A model generated the notes under the pieces. The model saw nothing but the letters and a program-made list of their open reading frames with translations. It had not been told where the DNA came from and searched no databases. Shown here piece by piece: positions 25,746-33,776 of a stretch of DNA of 64,000 bases (position 1 is the first letter of the stretch; every line of letters begins with the position of its first letter). Both the position numbers and the translations under genes were made by a program. Source of the DNA: JBELHR01 sp042091275 (lineage in GTDB: Bacteria; Bacteroidota; Bacteroidia; Flavobacteriales; Flavobacteriaceae); assembly GCA_042091275.1 (NCBI GenBank), contig JBELHR010000004.1, positions 1 to 64,000 of the forward strand. The letters run 5' to 3'.

Positions 25746-26265
25746 CGATGTCTTTTCGGATATAATCTAATGCTGGCTCAATGGAATCAAAATTGGGCTG
25801 TACTTGAAAATAAAGACTACCCGTCATAAAGTTTTCCGTACTATCGGTCAAATGGAACTGAATATTGGAAGCGGCGTTTCCGGAAACTTCAAACAATTTT
25901 CCATACGTTTTGTTTTGTCTATTCTCAAATGGAATAGCACTGATAGCATCGGCTTTAGAGGTATGAGAAAAAGTCAATTTTTCAGCTTCTTGAAAGAGCT
26001 CTTTTAAGTTGCCATCCACTTTTCGATAGGTTATGTTTACCACAGCTTTTAAACGGGGATAAGCCAATCGAGACCATCCACTCTGACTAAAACTCAAATC
26101 GGACTTATCGTTGATTTGAGAGCTGAAATTATTTTGAAAATCCACTCTCTTGTAATTTGCCGCAGGATATTCCAGGGCTAAAAATGATTTTGCTTTTGGT
26201 TGTTGGTTTTCGGAACAGGACTGAAAAATAAAGGCTATAAATAGGAGAAGAATACTATTTTTCAT
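25711..26265 (-). CDS. gldD: Gliding motility lipoprotein GldD
   Basis: 184 residues. Signal peptide with lipobox IFQSC (C17). The conserved GldD region follows: LALEYPAANY, LSFSQSGWSRLAYPRLKAVVNITYR, and the C-terminal LYFQVQPNFDSIEPALDYIRKDI. GldD is essential for gliding in F. johnsoniae and needed for stability of the secretion/motility machinery. It overlaps the end of gldE by 11 bases, the order known in Flavobacterium. Confidence 0.95.
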   Translation of the reverse strand: MKNSILLLFIAFIFQSCSENQQPKAKSFLALEYPAANYKRVDFQNNFSSQINDKSDLSFSQSGWSRLAYPRLKAVVNITYRKVDGNLKELFQEAEKLTFSHTSKADAISAIPFENRQNKTYGKLFEVSGNAASNIQFHLTDSTENFMTGSLYFQVQPNFDSIEPALDYIRKDIVILMEQLEWSQ

Positions 26266-27562
26266 CGGGTAGGGTAAATTTTAGTTGGGTAATTCTATTT
26301 CTACTCATCCCCTCAACCTTGAAGGTGTATTTATCAAAAATCACCTGTTCTTTTAATTTTGGGAATTTACCAGAAATCTCCAAAACAAACCCCGCCAGAG
26401 TCTCCGCCTCTCCTCTAAAATCTTCAAATATTTCTTGATCTAATTCTACCACTTTATAAAAATCTTTTAGGGTAGTCTTACCGTCGAAAACATAATTTTT
26501 ATCATCCAGTTTGGAATAGGTAAGATCCTCGTCGTCAAATTCGTCTGAAATATCTCCTACAATTTCCTCAATAACGTCTTCGAGTGTCACCAAACCGCTT
26601 GTACCTCCGTATTCATCTACAACTATGGCCAAGTGATTCTTTTTTTCTTGAAAATCCACAAGCAAATCATCCAGCTTCTTGTTCTCCGGCACGAAAAATG
26701 GAGGTCTTATTAATTTTTTCCAATCAAATTGCTTCTTTTTTAGATGTGGAAGCAAATCCTTGGCATAGAGAACTCCGACAATTTGATCCATGTTTTCGCG
26801 GAAAACTGGGTTTCTTGAATAACCGTTTTCGACAATACTACTGAGCACTTTTTGGTAATTTTCATTTTCGTTAAGGGCGATGATATCCATTCTAGGTTTC
26901 ATAACCTCCACCGTCTCTGTATTACCGAAACTGACAATACCCTCTAGAATCTTTTGTTCATTTTCCGTCGTCGCACCGTCTGAAGTCAATTCCAAAGCCT
27001 GAGACAATCGCTCTACAGATAAATCATTTTGCTTCTTACCCAATCTGCGTTCCACTAAATTCGACAAATTCATCATAGGCCTGCTAATCGGATAAGTAAC
27101 CTTAAAGAGAAACTTCAAAACGGGACTCATTCTAATCGAGAATTGAAGAGAATTTCGGGTGGCGTAAACTTTAGGCAAGACCTCTCCAAAAATCAAAATC
27201 AAAACCGTTATCAAAACCACCTCTAACAAAAAACGAACGAGTCCGTCCAAGGAGGCAAAGTAATAATTACCTAATCCTGAAAATAAGAGAACAATTAAAA
27301 TATTGACAAAGTTATTCGTAACTAGAATGGTAGCCAAAACTCTCTTTGGATCTTGCATTAGCGAAGCTACAAGATTCTTATTGGCATCTTTATCTTCTGC
27401 ACAATCCTCGAGGGTGAGCTGAGAGAGTGAAAAAAATGCAACCTCTGCACCAGATATAAGAGCGGAACACAACAAAAGTACAAACACTAAAAAGGTATTG
27501 ATAATAATACCCCAAGGGAGGTCGGCGAGAGTGGCTAAAATATTACTGGGTTCTGGATCCAA
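26255..27562 (-). CDS. gldE: Gliding motility-associated protein GldE (CNNM/CorC family)
   Basis: 435 residues. N-terminal DUF21/CNNM membrane domain (about 1-190, with three to four helices; ALISGAEVAFFSLS is the family signature). A CBS pair follows (about 210-335, with MKPRMDIIAL and VVDEYGGTSGLVTLEDVIEEIVGDI), then a CorC/HlyC C-terminal domain (about 350-430). GldE is reported to support GldD function. The rest of the family are Mg2+/Co2+ transport-related. Sits 15 bases after ssb. Confidence 0.94.
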   Translation of the reverse strand: MDPEPSNILATLADLPWGIIINTFLVFVLLLCSALISGAEVAFFSLSQLTLEDCAEDKDANKNLVASLMQDPKRVLATILVTNNFVNILIVLLFSGLGNYYFASLDGLVRFLLEVVLITVLILIFGEVLPKVYATRNSLQFSIRMSPVLKFLFKVTYPISRPMMNLSNLVERRLGKKQNDLSVERLSQALELTSDGATTENEQKILEGIVSFGNTETVEVMKPRMDIIALNENENYQKVLSSIVENGYSRNPVFRENMDQIVGVLYAKDLLPHLKKKQFDWKKLIRPPFFVPENKKLDDLLVDFQEKKNHLAIVVDEYGGTSGLVTLEDVIEEIVGDISDEFDDEDLTYSKLDDKNYVFDGKTTLKDFYKVVELDQEIFEDFRGEAETLAGFVLEISGKFPKLKEQVIFDKYTFKVEGMSRNRITQLKFTLPDEK

Positions 27563-27577
27563 AAAGTAGTTGTTAAA

Positions 27578-27967
27578 TTAAAATGGCAAGTCTGTATCTG
27601 TTTCTAAGTCCGCTTTAGGCTTGGGTGTAGATTTTTGAGTATTCAGAAAGGTCATTTCCGTCACATTAATTTCTGTAGTGTAACGCTTTTGACCTTCTTG
27701 CTCCCATTGTCTAGTTTTAAGCTTGCCTTCGCAATAAACTTTATCTCCTTTCGATAAATAGGTTTCACACAACTCAGCTAATTTGTTTTTGACAACAATA
27801 TTATGCCAATCCGTATTTGTTACGCGTTCTCCAGTTTGCTTATTGGTATAGGATTCATTAGTTGCTATGGGAAATCTCCCCACACAATTACCACCCTCAA
27901 AATAATGCATCTTCGGGTCATCTCCTAGGTGTCCAATAAGAATAACTTTATTAACTGTACCAGCCAT
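27578..27967 (-). CDS. ssb: Single-stranded DNA-binding protein
   Basis: 129 residues, a short SSB. OB fold at 1-110 (MAGTVNKVILIGHLGDDPKM, WHNIVVKNKLAELCETYLSKGDKVYCEG). The acidic protein-interaction tip DTDLPF is at the C-terminus after a very short linker. Binds single-stranded DNA in replication and repair. Lies 20 bases after mutY. Confidence 0.97.
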   Translation of the reverse strand: MAGTVNKVILIGHLGDDPKMHYFEGGNCVGRFPIATNESYTNKQTGERVTNTDWHNIVVKNKLAELCETYLSKGDKVYCEGKLKTRQWEQEGQKRYTTEINVTEMTFLNTQKSTPKPKADLETDTDLPF

Positions 27968-27987
27968 ATATCAAAAATAAACAAAAA

Positions 27988-29022
27988 TTATTTGTCTTTA
28001 AACTCCTTGACAAAATTAGAAATTAAAACGGGAAATGGGTAATTTTTTAAGTTGTCCCATTTTGAGAAAATATAGTCCCCTGAACCCTGATCGAGACTGT
28101 AAAACTTGGAATGAATTTTTAGGTGGGAGAGTTTATGAGGCTTAGTTGAAGAAGGAATTTCCACCATAGGTCCTTCACTGACAATATTTAACTCCGATTT
28201 CAATTTTGACTGAATTTCTGACGGAGAAAGCTCTTTGTCGGACTCCACATAAGGAAACTCATATAGTCCTTGCCAAATACCATTTTCTCTTTTTCGAATG
28301 GAAACTCCACCCTCATTCTCCAAAAGGATATAATAAAAATAAACCTCTCTTACCTTTGTCTTTCCTCTTTTTACGGGAAATTCACCTTGAGTGTTGGTTT
28401 GGAAGGCTTGACAATCTAAATTCAAAACACAAGAGGAACACAGAGGCTGTTTTGGTTTACACACTTCAGAGCCAAAGTCCATGATAGCTTGATTGTAATC
28501 CCCTGGATTGTTCAAATCCAAATTTAATTGTGCTAATGCTCTAAACTCCTTTTTACCCAAACCGGTATCTATAGGAGTAGAAACCCCAAAAAATCGGGAC
28601 AGGACTCTGAAAACGTTTCCGTCCAAAACCGCCTGATTTTCGTTGAAACATATGGAAGAAATGGCCGCTGCAGTATATTCACCAACCCCTTTTAGTTTGA
28701 GTAAATCCGAATAATTATTAGGGAAAACGGCGTCCAAATCCTCTGAGATAAATTTTGCGGTTTCGTGGAGATTTCGAGCCCTAGAATAATAGCCCAAACC
28801 TTCCCATAATTTCAAAACTTCCTGCTGATTTGCGTTTGCGAGATCTTTTACCGTCGGATAAGCTTCTATAAACCGATTAAAATAAGGCATTCCTTGGACA
28901 ATTTTAGTTTGCTGAAGTATGATTTCAGACAACCAAACTCTGTAGGGGTTCTTTGACTCTCGCCAAGGCAAAAAACGCTTGTTTTCTGAATACCAAAGGT
29001 TTAAGTTTTGGGTAAATGTCAT
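27988..29022 (-). CDS. mutY: Adenine DNA glycosylase MutY
   Basis: 344 residues. Removes A opposite 8-oxoG. Visible are WLSEIILQQTKI with the catalytic glutamate, the helix-hairpin-helix LKGVGEYTAAAI, the catalytic aspartate in AVLDGNVFRVLSR, and the [4Fe-4S] cysteines in CKPKQPLCSSCVLNLDC (Cx6Cx2Cx5C). The C-terminal NUDIX-like domain (about 225-344) recognises 8-oxoG. First gene of mutY-ssb-gldE-gldD. Confidence 0.97.
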   Translation of the reverse strand: MTFTQNLNLWYSENKRFLPWRESKNPYRVWLSEIILQQTKIVQGMPYFNRFIEAYPTVKDLANANQQEVLKLWEGLGYYSRARNLHETAKFISEDLDAVFPNNYSDLLKLKGVGEYTAAAISSICFNENQAVLDGNVFRVLSRFFGVSTPIDTGLGKKEFRALAQLNLDLNNPGDYNQAIMDFGSEVCKPKQPLCSSCVLNLDCQAFQTNTQGEFPVKRGKTKVREVYFYYILLENEGGVSIRKRENGIWQGLYEFPYVESDKELSPSEIQSKLKSELNIVSEGPMVEIPSSTKPHKLSHLKIHSKFYSLDQGSGDYIFSKWDNLKNYPFPVLISNFVKEFKDK

Positions 29023-29104
29023 AAATTTAGATTCTATTTACTTTTAAAAAGCTTTATCTAGTTAAATTTTAATAAATTAGCTACAAACTTAGATTAAAAA
29101 ATTA

Positions 29105-29112
29105 TATATTTG
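29105..29112 (+). promoter_or_regulatory. -7 element for the HU gene
   Basis: TATATTTG matches TAnnTTTG exactly and ends 50 bases before the HU ATG at 29163. The 140-base intergenic region (29023-29162) is otherwise very AT-rich and holds the divergent start of mutY, for which I see no clear promoter. Confidence 0.6.
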
Positions 29113-29162
29113 CATCCTCAAAATTGTAGAACAAAATATAAAATAAAAAACAATTTTTAAAG

Positions 29163-29456
29163 ATGACAAAAGCAGATATCGTTAGTAATATCGCAGATAA
29201 ATCTGGGATTGAGAAAGCAGATGTTTTAATCGCAGTTGAAGCATTTATGAATGAAGTGAAAGGAGCTCTAGAGCAAGGAGATAATGTCTACCTAAGAGGA
29301 TTTGGAAGTTTCATCGTTAAAACTCGTGCAGAAAAAACAGGAAGAAATATTTCTAAGAACACAACTATCAAAATTCCTGCACACAACATTCCAGCATTTA
29401 AACCTTCAAAGACATTTACCGAAGGAGTAAAAAATAATGTTCGCGTCGAAAAATAG
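29163..29456 (+). CDS. HU-family DNA-binding protein
   Basis: 97 residues with the HU/IHF layout: helices at 1-45 (MTKADIVSNIADKSGIEKADV), GDNVYLRGFGSFIVKTR, then the DNA-binding arm GRNISKNTTIKIPAHNIPAFKPSKTF. A nucleoid protein. Heads the chain HU, 29-residue basic protein, RNase G; in Flavobacteria this order is common. Confidence 0.96.
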   Translation: MTKADIVSNIADKSGIEKADVLIAVEAFMNEVKGALEQGDNVYLRGFGSFIVKTRAEKTGRNISKNTTIKIPAHNIPAFKPSKTFTEGVKNNVRVEK

Positions 29457-29499
29457 TAGTAGGCGCAAAAAGAAATAATTAACTAAAAAATTTACAATT

Positions 29500-29589
29500 A
29501 TGCCAAGTGGTAAAAAACGAAAGAGAGCAAAGATTGCTACTCACAAGCGTAAGAAAAGAGCGAGAGCTAACAGACACAAGAAAAAGTAA
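29500..29589 (+). CDS. 29-residue basic protein, AURKAIP1/COX24-like (mS38/bS22-type ribosomal protein)
   Basis: Starts at ATG 29500 and ends TAA 29587-29589. Sixteen of 29 residues are K or R; the ends read MPSGKKRKRAK and RANRHKKK. It is too short for most ORF callers. The sequence resembles tiny Bacteroidota proteins annotated with the COX24/AURKAIP1 domain, related to mitochondrial mS38 and mycobacterial bS22 (as I recall). Lies 43 bases after HU and before a hairpin terminator whose 5' arm includes its last codons. Ribosome association is inferred from family. Confidence 0.85.
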   Translation: MPSGKKRKRAKIATHKRKKRARANRHKKK

Positions 29590-29605
29590 GCTAAGCTTAC
29601 TTTTT
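29581..29605 (+). terminator. Hairpin terminator or attenuator between the basic protein gene and rng
   Basis: AAAAAGTAAGC at 29581-29591 pairs with 29595-29605 across a 3-base loop (11 bp). The 3' arm ends in five T, then CTTTGG, so the U tract is short. It may only partly stop transcription into rng. Confidence 0.7.
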
Positions 29606-29631
29606 CTTTGGTTTTATTAAAAACCAAAACG

Positions 29632-29677
29632 TTCATTGAAATGAATGCGATTTTGCATTCCCAGGACTAAAATCCTG
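29632..29677 (+). promoter_or_regulatory. Hairpin cluster in the rng leader
   Basis: Three small inverted repeats lie in a row upstream of rng: TTCAT/ATGAA (29632-29645), GAATGC/GCATTC (29643-29660, overlapping the first) and CAGGA/TCCTG (29662-29677). The first two are mutually exclusive because they share bases. No T run follows, so this is not a terminator. A role in RNase G autoregulation is a guess from the E. coli rne leader. Confidence 0.4.
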
Positions 29678-29702
29678 TTTATTTACTAAAATCATTATCA
29701 GC

Positions 29703-31238
29703 ATGAAAACAGAATTAATTATTCGTTCAAATGAATCTGATATTGACTTTGCCTTATTAAAGGACGGTAAACTAATTGAGCTCAACAAAGAGACCAACGA
29801 CAACAAATTTTCAGTAGGTGATATTTTTATTGCCAAGTCTGGAAAAGTTTTGTCCGGATTGAATGCTTCCTTTGTCAATGTCGGTTATCCTAAAGATGGA
29901 TTCCTTCATTATCACGACTTAGGAGCCCAATTCAAATCTCTGACTAAGTTCATTAAACAGGTAGGCACAGGTAAAATGAAAGACTTTAGGTTAAAGAACT
30001 TTCAGATGGAGAAAGACATCAATAAAGATGGAAGTATCACTGATATTCTGAAACCTGGTCAAAACATCTTAGTTCAAATCGTAAAAGAACCTATATCTAC
30101 AAAAGGCCCGAGAATTAGCTCTGAAATAGCTATCGCCGGTAGATACTTAGTATTAGTTCCTTTTTCTAACAGAGTTTCTGTTTCTCAAAAAATTGAAGAT
30201 CCAGCAGAAAAAGACAGACTAAAACGATTAGTAAAAAGCATTAAACCAAAAGGCTTCGGAGTTATTTTAAGAACCGTAGCAGAAGGTAAAAAAGTTGCTG
30301 AACTAGATAAAGATTTACAAAATTCTATGCAGCGTTGGATTGACACATGCAATCGTATTGCAAACAGCCCAGCACCTACTAAAATTTTGAGTGAGTTGAA
30401 TCGTGCATCTTCAATTTTAAGAGATGTACTCAACGAATCTTTTACAAGTATTGTAACTAATGATGAAGATTTAAAAGCCGAAATTCAAGATTATCTTGAA
30501 GAAATTTACCCTGAAAAAGTTTCCATAGTGAAACACTATAACGAATCTGCTCCAATCTTTGAAAAGTACGGTATCGAAAGACAAATTAAAACTGCCTTTG
30601 GAAAAACCGTTTCGATGAGTAAGGGAGCTTATCTAGTTATCGAGCACACGGAAGCACTTCACGTGATTGACGTAAACAGCGGAAATAGATCTAATAAAGC
30701 AAATTCCCAAGAGGATACTGCTTTGGAGGTGAATATGATCGCTGCGACCGAAATTGCTAGACAGCTTCAATTGCGCGATATGGGTGGAATTATTGTTGTA
30801 GATTTTATTGACATGCACAAAAATGAGCACAGACAAAAGTTGTTTGAGCATCTAAAATCAGAAATGTCATTTGATCGCACAAAGCACAAAATTCTACCTC
30901 CTAGTAAATTTGGACTTATTCAAATTACAAGGCAACGTGTTCGCCCAGAATTAAATATTAAAACAAGAGAACCTAACCCAAATAAAAACGGGGAAGTTGA
31001 GGCTCCAATAGTTTTAATTGACAAACTGGAACACGAACTAGAAAAACAGATCAATTCAGGAAAAAAGGCTAAGAATATTACCTTGCACGCTCATCCGTTT
31101 ATAATTTCCTACTTATCAAAAGGGTTTCCTTCCATTCGAATGAAATGGTATTTAACCCACAAAAAGTGGATCAAATTACAACCGAGAGATGCCTACCAAT
31201 ACCTTCAGTATAGATTCAAAAAAGAATTTAAGAAATAG
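29703..31238 (+). CDS. rng: Rne/Rng family ribonuclease (RNase G type)
   Basis: 511 residues. Endoribonuclease for rRNA and mRNA processing. S1 domain at about 36-125 (DIFIAKSGKVLSGLNASFVNVG). RNase H-like and DNase I-like catalytic parts follow, with the metal-binding aspartates in LHVIDVNSGNRS (about 320-331) and GGIIVVDFIDMH. The zinc-link region, CPxCxGxG in E. coli RNase G, reads EPNPNKNGEVEAP (about 423-435) with no cysteines. The small C-terminal domain is present and there is no RNase E-type scaffold. Starts at ATG 29703 after a structured leader. Confidence 0.95.
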   Translation: MKTELIIRSNESDIDFALLKDGKLIELNKETNDNKFSVGDIFIAKSGKVLSGLNASFVNVGYPKDGFLHYHDLGAQFKSLTKFIKQVGTGKMKDFRLKNFQMEKDINKDGSITDILKPGQNILVQIVKEPISTKGPRISSEIAIAGRYLVLVPFSNRVSVSQKIEDPAEKDRLKRLVKSIKPKGFGVILRTVAEGKKVAELDKDLQNSMQRWIDTCNRIANSPAPTKILSELNRASSILRDVLNESFTSIVTNDEDLKAEIQDYLEEIYPEKVSIVKHYNESAPIFEKYGIERQIKTAFGKTVSMSKGAYLVIEHTEALHVIDVNSGNRSNKANSQEDTALEVNMIAATEIARQLQLRDMGGIIVVDFIDMHKNEHRQKLFEHLKSEMSFDRTKHKILPPSKFGLIQITRQRVRPELNIKTREPNPNKNGEVEAPIVLIDKLEHELEKQINSGKKAKNITLHAHPFIISYLSKGFPSIRMKWYLTHKKWIKLQPRDAYQYLQYRFKKEFKK

Positions 31239-31255
31239 GTGATTTCAGATCAAAC

Positions 31256-31291
31256 AAAAAAGCCATTTACTCTAGAGTAAATGGCTTTTTT
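31256..31291. terminator. Bidirectional terminator between rng and the MORN-like gene
   Basis: A perfect 16-bp stem, AAAAAAGCCATTTACT with its complement, around a 4-base CTAG core, with A runs on one side and T runs on the other. Serves both convergent genes. Confidence 0.92.
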
Positions 31292-31309
31292 CATTTTAAC
31301 TGTAAAACT

Positions 31310-31642
31310 TTAGCGGATAGCTACTGTATTCACAACTTTGTTATTCATATACTCCACAGTTAAAATTTCATTTGGCTTTATAAAAGTCCAAACTCCATTT
31401 TTCTTTCCATCTTTATAAAAGGCTACAGTTTGTAGATCTCCTTTTTCATTGTAACGCAACCATTGACCATCTAACTTTTTATCCGTGTAGTACCCAATTT
31501 CTTTCACGGTACCGTCCGCGTAGTAAGTAGTCTTTTTTACCTGATCGCCGCTAGCCTCATAGGTCTCTTGAGGAACAGTACTGTTGGCCTGCATTACAAA
31601 TGGCGCCAATCCTAAAATCATTATCCATACAAATTTCTTCAT
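31310..31642 (-). CDS. Secreted MORN-repeat-like protein
   Basis: 110 residues from the second ATG (31642); a start one codon earlier is equally possible. Signal peptide at about 1-19 (ends MQANS). Two to three MORN/YwqK-like units follow (TTYYADGTVKEIGYYTDKKLDGQWLRY, NEKGDLQTVAFYKDGKKNGVWTF), a fold common in Bacteroidota surface and periplasmic proteins. Function unknown. Single gene between a terminator and an upstream region with three 11-base tandem repeats. Confidence 0.82.
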   Translation of the reverse strand: MKKFVWIMILGLAPFVMQANSTVPQETYEASGDQVKKTTYYADGTVKEIGYYTDKKLDGQWLRYNEKGDLQTVAFYKDGKKNGVWTFIKPNEILTVEYMNNKVVNTVAIR

Positions 31643-31706
31643 CACTTAGGGTTTTTACGTTTATATTGCTAAGTTAACAATAAATTTACAATGGAACAAA
31701 TAAAAT

Positions 31707-31738
31707 TTACATTAGGTTAACATTGGGTTAACATTAGA
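31707..31738. repeat. Three tandem about 11-bp repeats upstream of the MORN-like gene
   Basis: TTACATTAGG, TTAACATTGGG and TTAACATTAGA run head to tail at 31707-31716, 31717-31727 and 31728-31738. The last copy includes the patatin-gene stop codon. They lie 65-96 bases upstream of the MORN-like start. The spacing of one helical turn is what a cooperative regulator site would show. Confidence 0.6.
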
Positions 31739-33776
31739 ACCAAAAACCTAGGTCAAAATACCATTGAGAGGATTTGGTGACAGGAGAGTAACCGTATTTC
31801 AAATCTATAGGGCCAATAAAGGTCTCTAGACCATAACCTACGGCCATACCATAATCGATTTTGTTGAGAAAATTACCGCTTTTAAAGATATCGTTTCCGA
31901 CTTGTGCTGCGTTAAAAGTGAGATTTAAGTGGTTTTTAGGAATGAACTCGTACCTGAGCTCTGCTGCGACTTTGGCAAAATCCTCTCCAAACAACTCTCC
32001 AAACTCATAGCCGTAAAGTGTTCTAAAGTTATTCACGTAATTCTCCCCATATCCTCCGAGAAAGAAATTAAACGAGTTGGCACTAGTACTCAAACCCATG
32101 GAGACATCGAGTTGTAAACTCAACTTATCTCCAAATGCGGAAGACACTGCACTATAATTACCTGTCAACTGTGTAAACGCATTAAAATCATCGTAATAAT
32201 CAGAAGAGCTTATATAATACCTAAATTCTACATCCAAAAGGGAACCGTGCTTGGGATACATGATCTTATCAAATGTATCCGATTTTAAGTAGGTAAAGGC
32301 ATTGAAATAATGACTGTTGTCCACAATATAGATATCTTCATCATTCTCTGTAGGAAGGGTTTCACTAGTTACTTTTATATGCTTTAACTCAAGCCCCAAG
32401 CCAAGAGAGATCTTGTTTTTGTAAAAGGCTTCCGCATAAAGTTGTTCTGTAAAGTCTTGATATCTGACATCAATCCGATTAAAACCTAATAAATCTGTCG
32501 CGACGTTATCCGAAAATGCATTGTAATAGGCTCGAAAACCATAGCCAAAAAACTTACCATTGTCGGAGAGGTAATTAAGCTCATACCTCAAATTGTCTCC
32601 AATAATAAAATCAAAACTAAAAAAATCATTTCCTTGAAGAACGTGATAGGCGCTCAAATTCAAGAGGACTCCTGTTTGATAAAGAGGATCATAATGGACT
32701 CCTAGTTTTAAGAAGGTGCTTATTTCAGACTCCTTCATGTCTACATCCAAAACCCACTTGTCATCTTCATTCTTGTCAATTTTATAACTCAACCTCTCCA
32801 CAGTTCCTTGGTAGGTAATACTTTGCATGCGGTTGTTAAACTCCTCATAACTGAGCTCATCCCCAACTTTTATTCCTAGCTTCTTTATAATATAGCTATC
32901 GGTGTGAAATACATTCCCTTCTATATCAATTTCTCCAATTTCTACAGTTTTGTTGTCTAGGGTTAATTCTTTTCTCTTTATGGGATTCATACTCCCTTGA
33001 ATTTCGGCTAACTTCTTAAACGCAACAGCGTTCTTTTGAACCTCCAAGGCTCCTAATTCTGCTATGGCCATGGGNNNNNNNNNNNNNNNNNNNNNNNNNN
33101 NNNNNNNNNNNNNNNNNNNNNNNNNNNNNNNNNNNNNNNNNNNNNNNNNNNNNNNNNNNNNNNNNNNNNNNNNNTGGAAAAAAGTAGGATAGGAAGAACT
33201 TGCTCGGACGGCTAAAGGAAGGGATCCGGATTCGAAAACCTCCATATCTCCTGTAGCCAGTTCGGTCCCAATGCAATAAAAAGGGATTGGAAGTTTGGAA
33301 AAATCATTGATAGAATCAACCGGCTCAAATAACTTAGTCAGCAAATTCAAAACCCCCTGACCCTTGCTCAAGGACAATGGAATTCCTATTTTCCTATTTT
33401 GAATAGGAAGTGTAAGAGCATATTTTTCCCCATACTCTTTATCAAAGGTCGTTTTGTATCTTCGATCGACTTTATCCGCCAAAATTGCACTGAAATCCGA
33501 GTCTTCAAGCAGCTGTAACATTTCCTCTGGACTGTAACCAACTGCGTAGAGCGCACCTATTATTGCACCCATACTGGTTCCTCCAATATAATCAATACGA
33601 ACTCCATTTTTCTCTAGCTCTTGAAGGACTCCAATATGAGAAAGACCTTTGGCTCCTCCTCCACTTAGGACAACTCCAACTTTTAATTGTCTAGAATCGG
33701 GAGAAACTTGACCAAATACTCCCAAAAAACAAAATAGAAAACTACTGACAACAAAACACTTAAACAATTTCTTCAT
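31734..33776 (-). CDS. Patatin-like phospholipase with C-terminal outer-membrane barrel (contains assembly gap)
   Basis: Signal peptide at 1-22, then a patatin domain with the oxyanion motif GGGAKG (39-44) and nucleophile loop GTSMG (S68). After the gap comes a POTRA-like segment (VEIGEIDIEGNVFHTDSYIIKKLGI) and a BamA/surface-antigen-like barrel ending YFDLGFWF. This is the PlpD-like type of autotransported lipase. The catalytic D-G-[GA] pair should lie in the 100 N at 33075-33174. Comparison with the family suggests more than 33 residues are missing, so the true gap is probably longer and the 680-residue length is nominal. Overlaps uvrC by 17 bases. Confidence 0.88.
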   Translation of the reverse strand: MKKLFKCFVVSSFLFCFLGVFGQVSPDSRQLKVGVVLSGGGAKGLSHIGVLQELEKNGVRIDYIGGTSMGAIIGALYAVGYSPEEMLQLLEDSDFSAILADKVDRRYKTTFDKEYGEKYALTLPIQNRKIGIPLSLSKGQGVLNLLTKLFEPVDSINDFSKLPIPFYCIGTELATGDMEVFESGSLPLAVRASSSYPTFFXXXXXXXXXXXXXXXXXXXXXXXXXXXXXXXXXXPMAIAELGALEVQKNAVAFKKLAEIQGSMNPIKRKELTLDNKTVEIGEIDIEGNVFHTDSYIIKKLGIKVGDELSYEEFNNRMQSITYQGTVERLSYKIDKNEDDKWVLDVDMKESEISTFLKLGVHYDPLYQTGVLLNLSAYHVLQGNDFFSFDFIIGDNLRYELNYLSDNGKFFGYGFRAYYNAFSDNVATDLLGFNRIDVRYQDFTEQLYAEAFYKNKISLGLGLELKHIKVTSETLPTENDEDIYIVDNSHYFNAFTYLKSDTFDKIMYPKHGSLLDVEFRYYISSSDYYDDFNAFTQLTGNYSAVSSAFGDKLSLQLDVSMGLSTSANSFNFFLGGYGENYVNNFRTLYGYEFGELFGEDFAKVAAELRYEFIPKNHLNLTFNAAQVGNDIFKSGNFLNKIDYGMAVGYGLETFIGPIDLKYGYSPVTKSSQWYFDLGFWF
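33075..33174. other. Assembly gap (100 N)
   Basis: Exactly 100 ambiguous bases, the conventional filler for a gap of unknown length. It falls within the patatin domain between SSYPTFF and MAIAELGALE. The reading frame is open on both sides. Confidence 0.98.

Noticed and set aside
31310..31642. MORN-like gene as a YwqK-type antitoxin
   Set aside because: It has a signal peptide and no toxin-like partner gene next to it, so an antitoxin role is unsupported.
33016..33276. Second minus-strand ORF across the N gap
   Set aside because: It is a shifted frame of the patatin gene kept open only by the N run.
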